NCBI GenBank assembly: GCA_018238155.1
Contig: JABCTZ010000012.1
Span: 29,254 to 93,253 of the forward strand
DNA length: 64,000 nt
Direction: 5' to 3'
From: Candidatus Heimdallarchaeota archaeon
Lineage (GTDB): Archaea > Asgardarchaeota > Heimdallarchaeia > JABLTI01
The stretch's first letter is position 1, and each line of letters opens with the position of its first letter. Shown one piece after another: positions 1 through 8,364 of the stretch. The position numbers were made by a program, and so were the translations under genes. A model generated the notes under the pieces. The model saw only the letters and a program-made list of their open reading frames with translations, did no database searches and was not told the DNA's origin.

Positions 1-773
1 GCAGATTCAAGTGCAAGTCCCGCATGCATGATATCTCTAATCGCATACATTGAATCGTTTAGGGACGGAAAGACAATCATATCTACAAGTCTGTTTTTTT
101 GGACAGGAATAAGCTTGACCGTTGCTTCTGTAACAATGCCTAGCGTTCCTTCTGAACCCACTAGGAGCCAATTTAGCTGGTACCCTGAATTTGAACACAT
201 TGCTTTTCTTCGACCTGCTCGAACGATTTTTCCTTCTCCGGTTACTATTACTGCATTTGAAAGGTGATCAACCATTCTTCCATGTCTAATACCAAAAGTC
301 GAATCATTATTGCAAGCAATTGAAGCTCCTACTGTGACTGCTTTTTTGCTTTCAGGTTCATGAGGTAAATAGAGTCCATGTCTTTTCGCTTCTTGATTTA
401 GGTCCCACAGTGTTATTCCAGCTTGCACAGTTGCAGTCATATTTTCAACATCAATTTCAAGAACTTTATTCAATCCTTTTGTTTCAAAAGCAATGCCGCC
501 ATAAATTGGTACCGCTCCTCCACCCATTCCAGTAAGTCCCCCCATTGGTGTTACTGGGATTCGGTGTTTATTTGCTATGGAAACAATTTTTGCTACTTCT
601 TCTGTCGTTCTCGGGCGAACTACAACATCAGGTAAAGTAGTATTCTTGTCATCTCTTGGTGACCAATCTCGTGAATAAGCCATCCGATGTGTTTTTTCGT
701 CAAAGATTACGTCTTTTCCTACTGCATCCTTTAACTCTTGGACAATTTCAGGTGATATTTTGCCGAATTTCAT
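1..773 (-). CDS. FAD/FMN-containing dehydrogenase, GlcD-like (5' part only)
   Basis: The minus strand reads open from an ATG at 773 to the window edge, giving the first 257 residues of a protein cut off here. Residues about 48-94 look like the first half of a PCMH-type FAD-binding domain: a PDVVVRPRTTEEVAKIV segment followed by the glycine-rich loop PMGGLTGMGGG at 76-86. Further on are ASIACNNDSTFGIRHGRM and GSEGTLGIVTEATVKL, typical of glycolate/D-lactate oxidase (GlcD) and related 2-hydroxyacid dehydrogenases. Such enzymes oxidise a 2-hydroxyacid using bound FAD. The exact substrate cannot be told. The C-terminal FAD-oxidase domain lies outside the window. Confidence 0.88.
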   Translation of the reverse strand, partial: MKFGKISPEIVQELKDAVGKDVIFDEKTHRMAYSRDWSPRDDKNTTLPDVVVRPRTTEEVAKIVSIANKHRIPVTPMGGLTGMGGGAVPIYGGIAFETKGLNKVLEIDVENMTATVQAGITLWDLNQEAKRHGLYLPHEPESKKAVTVGASIACNNDSTFGIRHGRMVDHLSNAVIVTGEGKIVRAGRRKAMCSNSGYQLNWLLVGSEGTLGIVTEATVKLIPVQKNRLVDMIVFPSLNDSMYAIRDIMHAGLALES

Positions 774-908
774 TGTTCATAACCAAAATATTTGCTATTA
801 TTTCTACTCAAAGCTTTAATTCAATTTTAAGATTTTGCATTTAGATTTTATTAAATGGTATTTGCTCTCCTCACAGCAAATTAGAGAACTGCTATTTTTG
901 AAACGGTT

Positions 909-2000
909 TTAAAGCTTCTCGAGATACTTGGAAGCTTCTACAAAAAGATCTTCCTCATTACCTAGTGCTTCGCAAAGCGCAGAGACTATTTCCCAGGTAA
1001 TATCCCAATCATTGATTTGATATCGTATTGCTTCTTTGAATACTTTTAGTGATTCTTGCAAGAGGTTTTTCTCATTTTTTTCCTTTCCTAGACCATAGAG
1101 GTTACAAGCTAAAGTATCTTGAAATGCGGCGAACTGAGGGTCTCTACTTACAGCTTGTCGTGAAAACTCTGTTCCTTCTGAGTAAAGCTTTGCCATAAAA
1201 AAGCTCCAAGCAATTCTATTGTATTCGTGAGCCGCATCAAAAGCTTCAGCAAATTTAGTAATTTCTTTTTGGAGTTCTTTGTTTGATAAAACCTCTTGAG
1301 CGAGTTCATTATCTTTTCCTGCTAAAAGGAAGAGTATTGTTGCTATTGGTAAATCATCATTATTTTCTTGATATCCTTTTATTAGTTTCATAATTGCTTG
1401 AATAACTTTTTTGCCTTTTTTCAGCTCTGTATAGGCATAGAAAAGTTTCTCCCAAACTTTTGGATAATTAGGATATAATTTGACAACTTTTTCATAGCAC
1501 TTTGCTGATTCTTGATAATTATTTAGCATATGATAATAATGAGTCCCTAAATTTTCCCAAAAATAAGGATCTTTAGGTTCAAGTTCTGTTGCTCGAGTGA
1601 AATATACCACGGCTTTTTGTTGGTTCCCTAATCTACTAATTGTAAATCCTAAATTATTCCATGCAAGAGTGTAGTTTTTGTCAATTGAAAGAGTTTTTTC
1701 GAAGCATTCTTGAGCATTCTCATATTCCTCTAGTTCAATATATGACATCCCCATATCAAACCAAACAAGTTTGTCTTCTTTCAATTGGAGAGCTTTTTTG
1801 TATGAAGTTATTGCTTCTTTATCTTTGTAAAGGTTATAATACACTTCACCTTGCTTGTGCCACGCTTCAAAAGAGTCAGGTTTTAATTTGATGACCTTCT
1901 GATATCCTAGAAGTGCCTCTTCGTATTTCTCCTCTTCAAAAAGAATTTCACTATACTTCATTAATTCCGTGAGATTAGAAATCTCCTCTAACTTTTTCAT
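909..2000 (-). CDS. TPR repeat protein
   Basis: This 363-residue protein is built mainly of tetratricopeptide repeats. Between residues about 12 and 200 there are five or six 34-residue units, with the usual W-x2-LG-x2-Y and A-x3-Y/F-x-KA pattern (for example AWNNLGFTISRL and FWENLGTHYYHM). The C-terminal 150 residues are helical and less regular. No signal peptide or membrane segment is seen, so it is probably a cytoplasmic scaffold for protein-protein contacts. It lies upstream of the GlcD-like gene on the same strand with a 135-base gap, so co-transcription is possible but not shown. Its partners are unknown. Confidence 0.8.
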   Translation of the reverse strand: MKKLEEISNLTELMKYSEILFEEEKYEEALLGYQKVIKLKPDSFEAWHKQGEVYYNLYKDKEAITSYKKALQLKEDKLVWFDMGMSYIELEEYENAQECFEKTLSIDKNYTLAWNNLGFTISRLGNQQKAVVYFTRATELEPKDPYFWENLGTHYYHMLNNYQESAKCYEKVVKLYPNYPKVWEKLFYAYTELKKGKKVIQAIMKLIKGYQENNDDLPIATILFLLAGKDNELAQEVLSNKELQKEITKFAEAFDAAHEYNRIAWSFFMAKLYSEGTEFSRQAVSRDPQFAAFQDTLACNLYGLGKEKNEKNLLQESLKVFKEAIRYQINDWDITWEIVSALCEALGNEEDLFVEASKYLEKL

Positions 2001-2053
2001 AGCAATGGTTTCTTTGATTTACAATTATTAAATGTTTTTTACTAAAACCATGT

Positions 2054-2404
2054 CTAAATTTGAGAAACAATAACTAATATAAGAAATCCTAGCAAAATTA
2101 AACAAAAAATAATAATAGGTAAATTTCCCCATTTATAATCCATTTTAAGGGAACCCATAAGTTTGTAGTGCTCAATTAAATAACAATATTCCTTTTCTTC
2201 TTTTTGAAAAACAATAATTTCCTCTTCTAAAACTGATTCATCGAATGCTATATCTTCCTCTTCTGTTAGCTCTAATTTTTCAACTGAAACAGCACATTTC
2301 TCAGTAAATGCACCCAAATTGTATAACTTTTCAAAAAGGCTATCCTTTGCAAAATCTGATGATTTTAATTTATAGTCTGTTGTTATTTCCTTTTCGTGAA
2401 CCAT
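2054..2404 (-). CDS. Small tail-anchored membrane protein, unknown function
   Basis: I do not recognise this 116-residue protein. The first 90 residues are charged and acidic (stretches such as LTEEEDIAFDESVLEEE). The last 23 residues form one hydrophobic segment (LPIIIFCLILLGFLILVIV) ending at the C-terminus, which is the layout of a tail-anchored protein with its soluble part in the cytoplasm. It precedes the TPR gene on the same strand by 53 bases and may share its transcript. The M32 peptidase gene is divergent from it. Confidence 0.6.
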   Translation of the reverse strand: MVHEKEITTDYKLKSSDFAKDSLFEKLYNLGAFTEKCAVSVEKLELTEEEDIAFDESVLEEEIIVFQKEEKEYCYLIEHYKLMGSLKMDYKWGNLPIIIFCLILLGFLILVIVSQI

Positions 2405-2592
2405 ATTATCTCTCTCAATTGAAGAGCTACTAGAAAAATAAATACCTTTTGATAAAGAATGAAAATCTAATAATAATATATGAAAAGCTTTGCTTTTAGC
2501 GCAAAAATCTTTCTATCATTGTTAGTGAAATACTTAAAATAGTATCTCATCAAGTTTAATCGAAATAAAATCTACGTGGAGTATTGTTCTTT

Positions 2593-4092
2593 ATGAAACC
2601 ATACAAGAAACTAATGACTCGATATAAAGAGAATACAATTTTAGGAAACATTAATGGAATCCTTAGCTGGGATTTCGAAGTAATAATGCCAAAGAAAGGG
2701 ACACAACAAAGAGCAGAACAATTAGCAATGTTAAGCGGTATGCTTCACAAAAGATCCACTGCTCCAGAAATTGGTAATTTAATAGATAAAATACAATCTC
2801 ATGCAAAATATGGTGACTTGTCCACAATCGAAAAGAGAAACGTTACATTAATGAAAAGAGATTATGATAAATTTGTTAAAATTCCAGTCGAATTTGCTCA
2901 GGAACTCACTAAGCATGGTGCTATTGCCACAGAGAGCTGGAAAAAAGCAAAGACGAAAGCTGACTATTCTATTTTTAAGAAAGACTTGGCAAAAATGATT
3001 GATTTAAAGAAGAAACAAGCACACTATTTTGATTCTGAAAAAGATCCTTATGATGTTCTTCTTGATTATAACGAGTTTGGTTTTTCCACGAAAATATATG
3101 ATAAGATTTTTGATGAAGCAAAAGCAGGGTTAGTGCCCATTATTAAGGCAATAGCGGGTTCACCAAACCAACCAGATGATACACTCATTCTAAGACATTG
3201 CCCTGTTGATATTCAACGCAAAGTGATATTCGATATCGCTAAATTTGTACAGTATGATCTCGAGGGAGGACGAATAGATGAAGCAGTTCATCCATTTACA
3301 AGTGGCTTTTTTGATGATGTTCGCATTACAGTAAAATATTATCCTGAAGATTTCACTCCTGCATTTTATTCTTCTTTACATGAAGCAGGTCATGGGTTAT
3401 ATGAACAAAATTTTCCACAAGAGTTCAAGTACCAACCTGTTGGTCAAGCTTCCTCTAGTGCAATGCATGAAGGTCAAGCACGTTTTATCGAAAATATAAT
3501 AGGTCGAAGTGATGAATTCTGGGAATTTTACTTGCCACGTTTCAAAGAATTGACTGGGAAAACATTTGCTGATGTAGAGTTAAAACCATTCATCCATGCA
3601 ATTAACAAAGTTTCGTCAACAAAGATACGAATTCATGCTGATCCAGTAACATATTCTTTGCATATCATTCTTCGTTACGAAATTGAGAAAGATATTTTTG
3701 CTGATAAAATAACTGTTGATGAAATTCCATCTGTTTGGAATAATAAAATGAAGGACTATCTTGGAATTGATATTGAAAATGATGCTGAAGGATGTCTACA
3801 AGATACTCATTGGGCTTGGCAATATTTTGGGTATTTCCCAACTTATGCTCTTGGAAGTTATTACAATGCACAATTCCTCTCAAAAATGACTCAAGATATC
3901 CCAAATTGGCGAGATGAAATACGCACAGGTAAAATAGCTACTATACATAATTGGTTGAATACTAACATCCGCAAAAAAGGAGGTCTTCAAGATCCATTGG
4001 ATATGGTTAAGGATATCACTGGAAAAGAATTCTCCGCAAAGTACTTTATTGAAAATACTAAAGATAAATACTCTAAATTATATGGCTTGTAA
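2593..4092 (+). CDS. Metallocarboxypeptidase, M32 (Taq) family, copy 1
   Basis: This is a 499-residue M32 carboxypeptidase, a metal-dependent enzyme that removes C-terminal amino acids from peptides in the cytoplasm. The active-site motif HEAGH is at residues 263-267, and the downstream segment MHEGQARFIENIIGR supplies the conserved glutamates. DEAVHPFTSG, the M32 signature, lies about 30 residues before HEAGH. Length is normal for the family. An in-frame TTG lies nine bases upstream, but ATG at 2593 is preferred. A TATA-like stretch (CTTAAAATAG, about 2533) stands ahead of it. The neighbouring gene at 4190 is a close paralogue. Confidence 0.95.
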   Translation: MKPYKKLMTRYKENTILGNINGILSWDFEVIMPKKGTQQRAEQLAMLSGMLHKRSTAPEIGNLIDKIQSHAKYGDLSTIEKRNVTLMKRDYDKFVKIPVEFAQELTKHGAIATESWKKAKTKADYSIFKKDLAKMIDLKKKQAHYFDSEKDPYDVLLDYNEFGFSTKIYDKIFDEAKAGLVPIIKAIAGSPNQPDDTLILRHCPVDIQRKVIFDIAKFVQYDLEGGRIDEAVHPFTSGFFDDVRITVKYYPEDFTPAFYSSLHEAGHGLYEQNFPQEFKYQPVGQASSSAMHEGQARFIENIIGRSDEFWEFYLPRFKELTGKTFADVELKPFIHAINKVSSTKIRIHADPVTYSLHIILRYEIEKDIFADKITVDEIPSVWNNKMKDYLGIDIENDAEGCLQDTHWAWQYFGYFPTYALGSYYNAQFLSKMTQDIPNWRDEIRTGKIATIHNWLNTNIRKKGGLQDPLDMVKDITGKEFSAKYFIENTKDKYSKLYGL

Positions 4093-4143
4093 CTGAGCCA
4101 TTTATCTTTTCTTTTTTTAACAAAAAAACCAATTCGATATAAT

Positions 4144-4154
4144 CCTTTTAAATA
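4144..4154 (+). promoter_or_regulatory. TATA-like promoter of the second M32 gene
   Basis: CTTTTAAATAA lies about 40 bases before the ATG at 4190. It matches an archaeal TATA box at the spacing expected for a start site near 4178 and a short leader. The gap between the two peptidase genes is 97 bases, so the second copy probably has its own promoter. Confidence 0.45.
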
Positions 4155-4189
4155 ACAAAGGCAATTATTTTTTTTGTAGATGATTGTTG

Positions 4190-5710
4190 ATGGTGAAAAT
4201 AACTCAAGAAATTGACTTGTACGAAAAATTGCTTGCAAAAATTAAAGAAATTACTATCTTAAATAATGCTCTAGGAACGATTTATTGGGATATGGAGACT
4301 TTTATGCCAAAAGGAGGCATTGAACAAAGGTCAGAAGAAATAGCCATTATGAGTGGTTTAATTCATGAAAGAGTTGTCGAACCTGAAATTGGTTCTCTTT
4401 TAGAGAAAATCAAACAACATAATAATTACGAAAAGCTTTCTGATGCTGAGAAAAGAAATATCTATCTCATTCAAAGATCATATGACCAACAAACTAAGAT
4501 TCCTAAAGATTTAGTGATGGCTTATGCAAAGCAAGCTGCTATTGGAGTTGAAATCTGGAAAAAAGCAAAAGCTGAATCTAATTATAAATTATTTCAACCC
4601 GAGTTAGAGAAAATCCTTGAATTAACTAAAAAACAAGCTCACTATCTCAATCCAGATAAGGATCCATATGATGTTTTATTGGATCAAAATGAACCCGGTT
4701 TTAACAGGGAGATAATTGACAAGCTCTTTTCTGAATTACGAGATGGTTTGAAACTTCTTATTAAAGACACTGTTGAAGCACCAAATCAACCTGATTATTC
4801 TATTATTGAACGAAAATGCCCTGTTGAAATACAGAAGAAAATGTCTGAAGATATGGCTAAATTAATCAAATTTGATTTTAAGAGGGGGCGAATTGATGAG
4901 GCTGTTCATCCTTTCACCTCAGGTTACTATGACGATGTCAGAGTAACTACAAGATATATTGAAAATGATTTTTCCTCAAATCTCTTCGCGGTTTTGCATG
5001 AATGCGGTCATGCTCTCTATGAACAGAATATGCCTAAGAAATTCAAATACCAACCTGTGGGTTACTATTGTTCAATGGGTTTTCATGAAGCACAAGCAAG
5101 ATTTTTTGAGAATATTGTAGGACGAAGTAGAGAATTTTGGGAACAATACTATCCTAGATTCAAAGAACTAACTGGAGAAATATTTGCTGATATAGAATTT
5201 GATGTTTTCCTTCGTGCTTTGAATAAAGTGAATCCATCTAAGATACGTGTAGAAGCTGATCCAGTAACATATTCATTACACATTATTTTGCGCTATGAAA
5301 TTGAAAAAGAACTTTTTGCTGGTAAAATTTCTTTAGATGATTTACCAAAGGTCTGGAATCAAAAAATGAAAGATTATCTAGGTATTGACATAGAGGATGA
5401 TGCTGAGGGAGTACTACAAGATACACATTGGGCTGGTGGAGGCTTTGGATACTTCCCTGACTATGCTCTTGGCAACATTTACGATGGACAGCTTCTTTGG
5501 ACGATGGAACAAGATATCCCTAACTGGCGTGATCAAGTTAAAAAAGGTGATAACTCAAAAATTGTTAACTGGATGGTTAAAAATGTTCACCAAAAAGGAA
5601 ATCTTCTAGATGCACTCGATTTAATCAAAGAAATAACTGGTGAAGAGCTTTCCACAAAATACTATCTAGATTATTTACGAAAAGAATATAAGAAATTATA
5701 TTCTTTGTAA
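4190..5710 (+). CDS. Metallocarboxypeptidase, M32 (Taq) family, copy 2
   Basis: This is a second M32 carboxypeptidase of 506 residues in tandem with the first and clearly homologous over its whole length. The active-site motif is HECGH at residues 270-274, and DEAVHPFTSG and the FHEAQARFFENIVGR segment are conserved, so it should be active. It differs from copy 1 around the substrate pocket (QPVGYYCSMGFHEAQ against QPVGQASSSAMHEGQ, and WAGGGFGYFPDY against WAWQYFGYFPTY). This suggests different peptide preference after duplication. Two TTG codons precede ATG 4190 in frame; ATG is chosen because it suits the TATA box position. Confidence 0.95.
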   Translation: MVKITQEIDLYEKLLAKIKEITILNNALGTIYWDMETFMPKGGIEQRSEEIAIMSGLIHERVVEPEIGSLLEKIKQHNNYEKLSDAEKRNIYLIQRSYDQQTKIPKDLVMAYAKQAAIGVEIWKKAKAESNYKLFQPELEKILELTKKQAHYLNPDKDPYDVLLDQNEPGFNREIIDKLFSELRDGLKLLIKDTVEAPNQPDYSIIERKCPVEIQKKMSEDMAKLIKFDFKRGRIDEAVHPFTSGYYDDVRVTTRYIENDFSSNLFAVLHECGHALYEQNMPKKFKYQPVGYYCSMGFHEAQARFFENIVGRSREFWEQYYPRFKELTGEIFADIEFDVFLRALNKVNPSKIRVEADPVTYSLHIILRYEIEKELFAGKISLDDLPKVWNQKMKDYLGIDIEDDAEGVLQDTHWAGGGFGYFPDYALGNIYDGQLLWTMEQDIPNWRDQVKKGDNSKIVNWMVKNVHQKGNLLDALDLIKEITGEELSTKYYLDYLRKEYKKLYSL

Positions 5711-5742
5711 GAAAATTCTCTTCAGAGATTTTCTTTTTTTTT
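5711..5742 (+). terminator. Hairpin plus T-run after the M32 pair
   Basis: GAAAATTCTC (5711-5720) pairs with GAGATTTTC (5725-5733) with one bulged base and a four-base loop. A run of nine T follows. It begins right after the stop codon of the second M32 gene. Confidence 0.6.
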
Positions 5743-5769
5743 GTATAATTTGAGGATTGATGATAACAC

Positions 5770-6366
5770 ATGCTATTCAAAGATATTGTTGACAAATTTG
5801 ATTGGGCTTCTATTGAGAACAGATTTTTTGAAATCTATCCTGATATGAACCATAATGGGGAAACATTCGATAATGTTCTCAAAACATTGAAAGCACTGTC
5901 ATTAGAAACTACCGAGGAGAGCATCACTTTACTAATAGTACACATAACCGAGGACTATACCAAGAAATCCGTAGATTATCATGAAGTTACTGGTTTTAAT
6001 ATTAAGGACAAACAACATTTTGGAATAGCCTTTATGTCTTGGGAAAAATGGTTAACTATGGAGATTCATCAAAATACACTTGAGAACTATGATCATGAAG
6101 GTATTCTAATTCATAGTTTGTGGGAAATGACTTATTATGGTTTTACTCAAACTGATATTCTAAAGGAAAGAGAGGGAAGCGAAAATGAAGATGAGTTCAA
6201 AACTATTACTCTGAGCAACGGTTTAGAAATAAATATTCCTTTAGCAATGTTTGAAGGAGAAGATGAAGCAACAAATGCTTTTATTGCTAAACTCGAACAA
6301 TTTTCTGGTACGAAAGAAGAATTATTGAAGAAAATAAAAGAAGGTCAAGATTTCTTGATTGAGTAG
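5770..6366 (+). CDS. DUF6557-like protein
   Basis: This is a 198-residue soluble protein of unknown function. The central part has a VTGF...IAFMSWEKWLTMEI segment followed by ILIHSLWEMTYYGFTQTDI at about residues 115-135. The latter resembles the conserved W-E-M-T-x-x-G-F core that I recall from DUF6557. The match is from memory and was not checked by a profile search. The C-terminal 50 residues are charged and probably helical. No membrane segment is present. It stands between the M32 terminator and the helical gene at 6490. Confidence 0.65.
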   Translation: MLFKDIVDKFDWASIENRFFEIYPDMNHNGETFDNVLKTLKALSLETTEESITLLIVHITEDYTKKSVDYHEVTGFNIKDKQHFGIAFMSWEKWLTMEIHQNTLENYDHEGILIHSLWEMTYYGFTQTDILKEREGSENEDEFKTITLSNGLEINIPLAMFEGEDEATNAFIAKLEQFSGTKEELLKKIKEGQDFLIE

Positions 6367-6489
6367 TTAGTTCTCTTCGTCAATTTCCAATGAATTTCGT
6401 TCTTTTTTTGTCTTTTTATTCAGTATATTTCGAAATATATAATATAAGCTGATTCTAATACTCACTAAAACCAAATGGAATTGTGATTC

Positions 6490-7263
6490 ATGAAAACTCC
6501 TTCCGGAATTGATGATATACCCATTACGAATTCTGAGGACTTAGCAGTCAGTCGGTCTCAAGAGTTATGTGATTTGATATTTCATTTTGCTCCTAAGCAG
6601 AAAATTGATGAATTTTACAAATGGTTGAAGGAATTTTTACAATACAATACCAATTTTCCACAAAACAAAGAAATACATAATCTCTTAGCAAAATCTCTGA
6701 AAGAAGCAATTCGATTGTTTGGAGAACGGAAAGCTTTTGCAGATATGTTGTATGTTCTTGATGAATTATACTCCATTTACACAATAGGTTTCGAATCTGA
6801 AACTCTGAGTGAAATGTTGGCAGAAGCATATGCGGTAGCAATTTTCTATTTAAGAGGGTCCTGGGACATCGAAGGCACTTCAACGCTTCTAAAACGACTT
6901 CGAGTTTTACTTAAAAAACATCCCAAGAATAATAAGATCGCTGTTCAATATGCGAAAAGTTATTCAGATGCAATAAATCGTTTTTGTTCTGATAGACATA
7001 ATTTTACTTGTGATAAGCTCTTATTTGAGCTACGAATGTTTGCAAATAAAACCAAAGATAATGAATCAATTCAATATGAGTTTGCCCAAGCACTGACAAG
7101 TGTTATTGGAACATTTGCACGAGAAGAACGCTTTGAAGAGCTTGAAAAAGTTTTGAACGAATTACGTCAAATTGCTAGTCGTTTCCCCAAAAGTGAAAAA
7201 ATTCAATTACTCTTAACAAGAGGAACTATTCTCTCATCTCTTGCTGATACCAGTACAGAATAA
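6490..7263 (+). CDS. Helical repeat-like protein, unknown function
   Basis: I do not recognise this 257-residue protein. It is almost wholly helical. Three segments look alike and end in a similar way (L-x-KSLKEAI-RLF, LAEAYAVAIFYL, YAKSYSDAINRF, FAQALTSVIGTF), spaced about 40-45 residues apart. This points to a degenerate TPR- or HEAT-like solenoid. No catalytic motif, signal peptide or membrane segment is visible. It lies upstream of the Dna2-like operon on the same strand, but a 212-base gap with a TATA box separates them. Confidence 0.6.
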   Translation: MKTPSGIDDIPITNSEDLAVSRSQELCDLIFHFAPKQKIDEFYKWLKEFLQYNTNFPQNKEIHNLLAKSLKEAIRLFGERKAFADMLYVLDELYSIYTIGFESETLSEMLAEAYAVAIFYLRGSWDIEGTSTLLKRLRVLLKKHPKNNKIAVQYAKSYSDAINRFCSDRHNFTCDKLLFELRMFANKTKDNESIQYEFAQALTSVIGTFAREERFEELEKVLNELRQIASRFPKSEKIQLLLTRGTILSSLADTSTE

Positions 7264-7430
7264 TTCTTTTATTAAAAGAGAAAAGAAAAAACGAAAAACT
7301 CGTTTAGTTTCTAACCAAGGAGGTTTGTTTTCATTGGAATACTTTCGTTTGACTCTTGTAATTTTCTTTAAAAAACATAATCCTTTTTTGTGCATAATAG
7401 TCTTAATTTCAACTAGCGTTTTATTGCTAA

Positions 7431-7440
7431 TTATATAAAG
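7431..7440 (+). promoter_or_regulatory. TATA-like promoter of the Dna2-like operon
   Basis: TTATATAAAG lies 36 bases before the ATG at 7476 and is followed by GAGAAATAAATAG. It is a strong archaeal TATA box and would give a leader of roughly 15-20 bases. It is the only good promoter seen before the three tightly spaced genes at 7476, 8365 and 11858. Confidence 0.55.
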
Positions 7441-7475
7441 GAGAAATAAATAGATACATTTAGGGATGAAATCAT

Positions 7476-8348
7476 ATGCTAGAAAAACAAAAAGAAATTC
7501 TAATTGCTGTGAAGGAAAACATAGAAAAAATTGAATCTGAAAGATATAATTCCAAAGATCCAGTTGTAACTATTGATAAAAGTGATTCTCATCAAAATGT
7601 TATTGTGAAATTATTGACAGCAGAACGAACAGGAGCGCCTTTGATCCTGGAAAAGGAAACTCTTTATCCCGCAGAAGATTTAGCTAAGAGGAATTTCTCT
7701 AAAGGAGTAACAACATTAAATTCTTGGCGATTTAGAAAAAGTTCAACCCATTTTACAGACGCTGCAAACCTTGCTCGCGATTTAGTTTTACAGCAAAGAA
7801 TTAATCTCTATAAACAGTTACATTCATTATTACAATCTACCGTTTTGACCGCACCTGATAAAATCATAAAAAGCAAAGGAAAATTATTCGCGGAAGTTCT
7901 TAATTCTTTGAAAAAATATGATAAATTGTCTGAAGAAGAACAATATTATTATCAACGAATTATTGATTCTCTGTATGGTATTGCGAGTTTATTGGTTGCA
8001 GGAGATAAAAAGACAAAAACCCAGCAGCTGTTTGTAAGATGTACTATTTCTTTAAGCAATCGTGAATACCTCGCAGCAAATATTTGGCTCTTTAAAATCT
8101 ACTTGCTGAATAGAGATGCTTTCGATTCTTTGGCAGCTAGTGATAAAATATTACAAAAAGCACTCAAATCTCTCCAATTATATGTTGAAGTAGAAGCGGG
8201 TCTAAAAGAGTTCGCTGAAGGTTTACCTATAATGGCAAGTGCCTATGATTTACAAACTATTTTTGCTGATTATCTCAAAACAGTTTTTGATATTGAATTT
8301 ATTGTTGAAACAAAGAGGGATTTTGGCTTTCCAGAATATCGGGTGTAA
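7476..8348 (+). CDS. Helical protein encoded immediately upstream of the Dna2-like gene
   Basis: I do not recognise this 290-residue protein. It starts with a short charged coiled-coil-like helix (residues 1-22). A less regular stretch follows, then from about residue 85 to 250 it is all helical with TPR-like spacing (SWRFRKSSTHFTDAANLARD and later helices). No catalytic motif or membrane segment is visible. Its stop codon is 16 bases before the ATG of the Dna2-like gene, so the two are almost certainly co-transcribed. That suggests a partner or regulator of the nuclease-helicase, though this is inferred only from position. Confidence 0.6.
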   Translation: MLEKQKEILIAVKENIEKIESERYNSKDPVVTIDKSDSHQNVIVKLLTAERTGAPLILEKETLYPAEDLAKRNFSKGVTTLNSWRFRKSSTHFTDAANLARDLVLQQRINLYKQLHSLLQSTVLTAPDKIIKSKGKLFAEVLNSLKKYDKLSEEEQYYYQRIIDSLYGIASLLVAGDKKTKTQQLFVRCTISLSNREYLAANIWLFKIYLLNRDAFDSLAASDKILQKALKSLQLYVEVEAGLKEFAEGLPIMASAYDLQTIFADYLKTVFDIEFIVETKRDFGFPEYRV

Positions 8349-8364
8349 TATTGGAGTTGATAGT

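Noticed and set aside
7241..7438. Open frame of 65 codons with a hydrophobic end after the gene at 6490
   Set aside because: It begins with TTG inside the previous gene, has no ribosome binding site and lies where the promoter of the next operon is expected.
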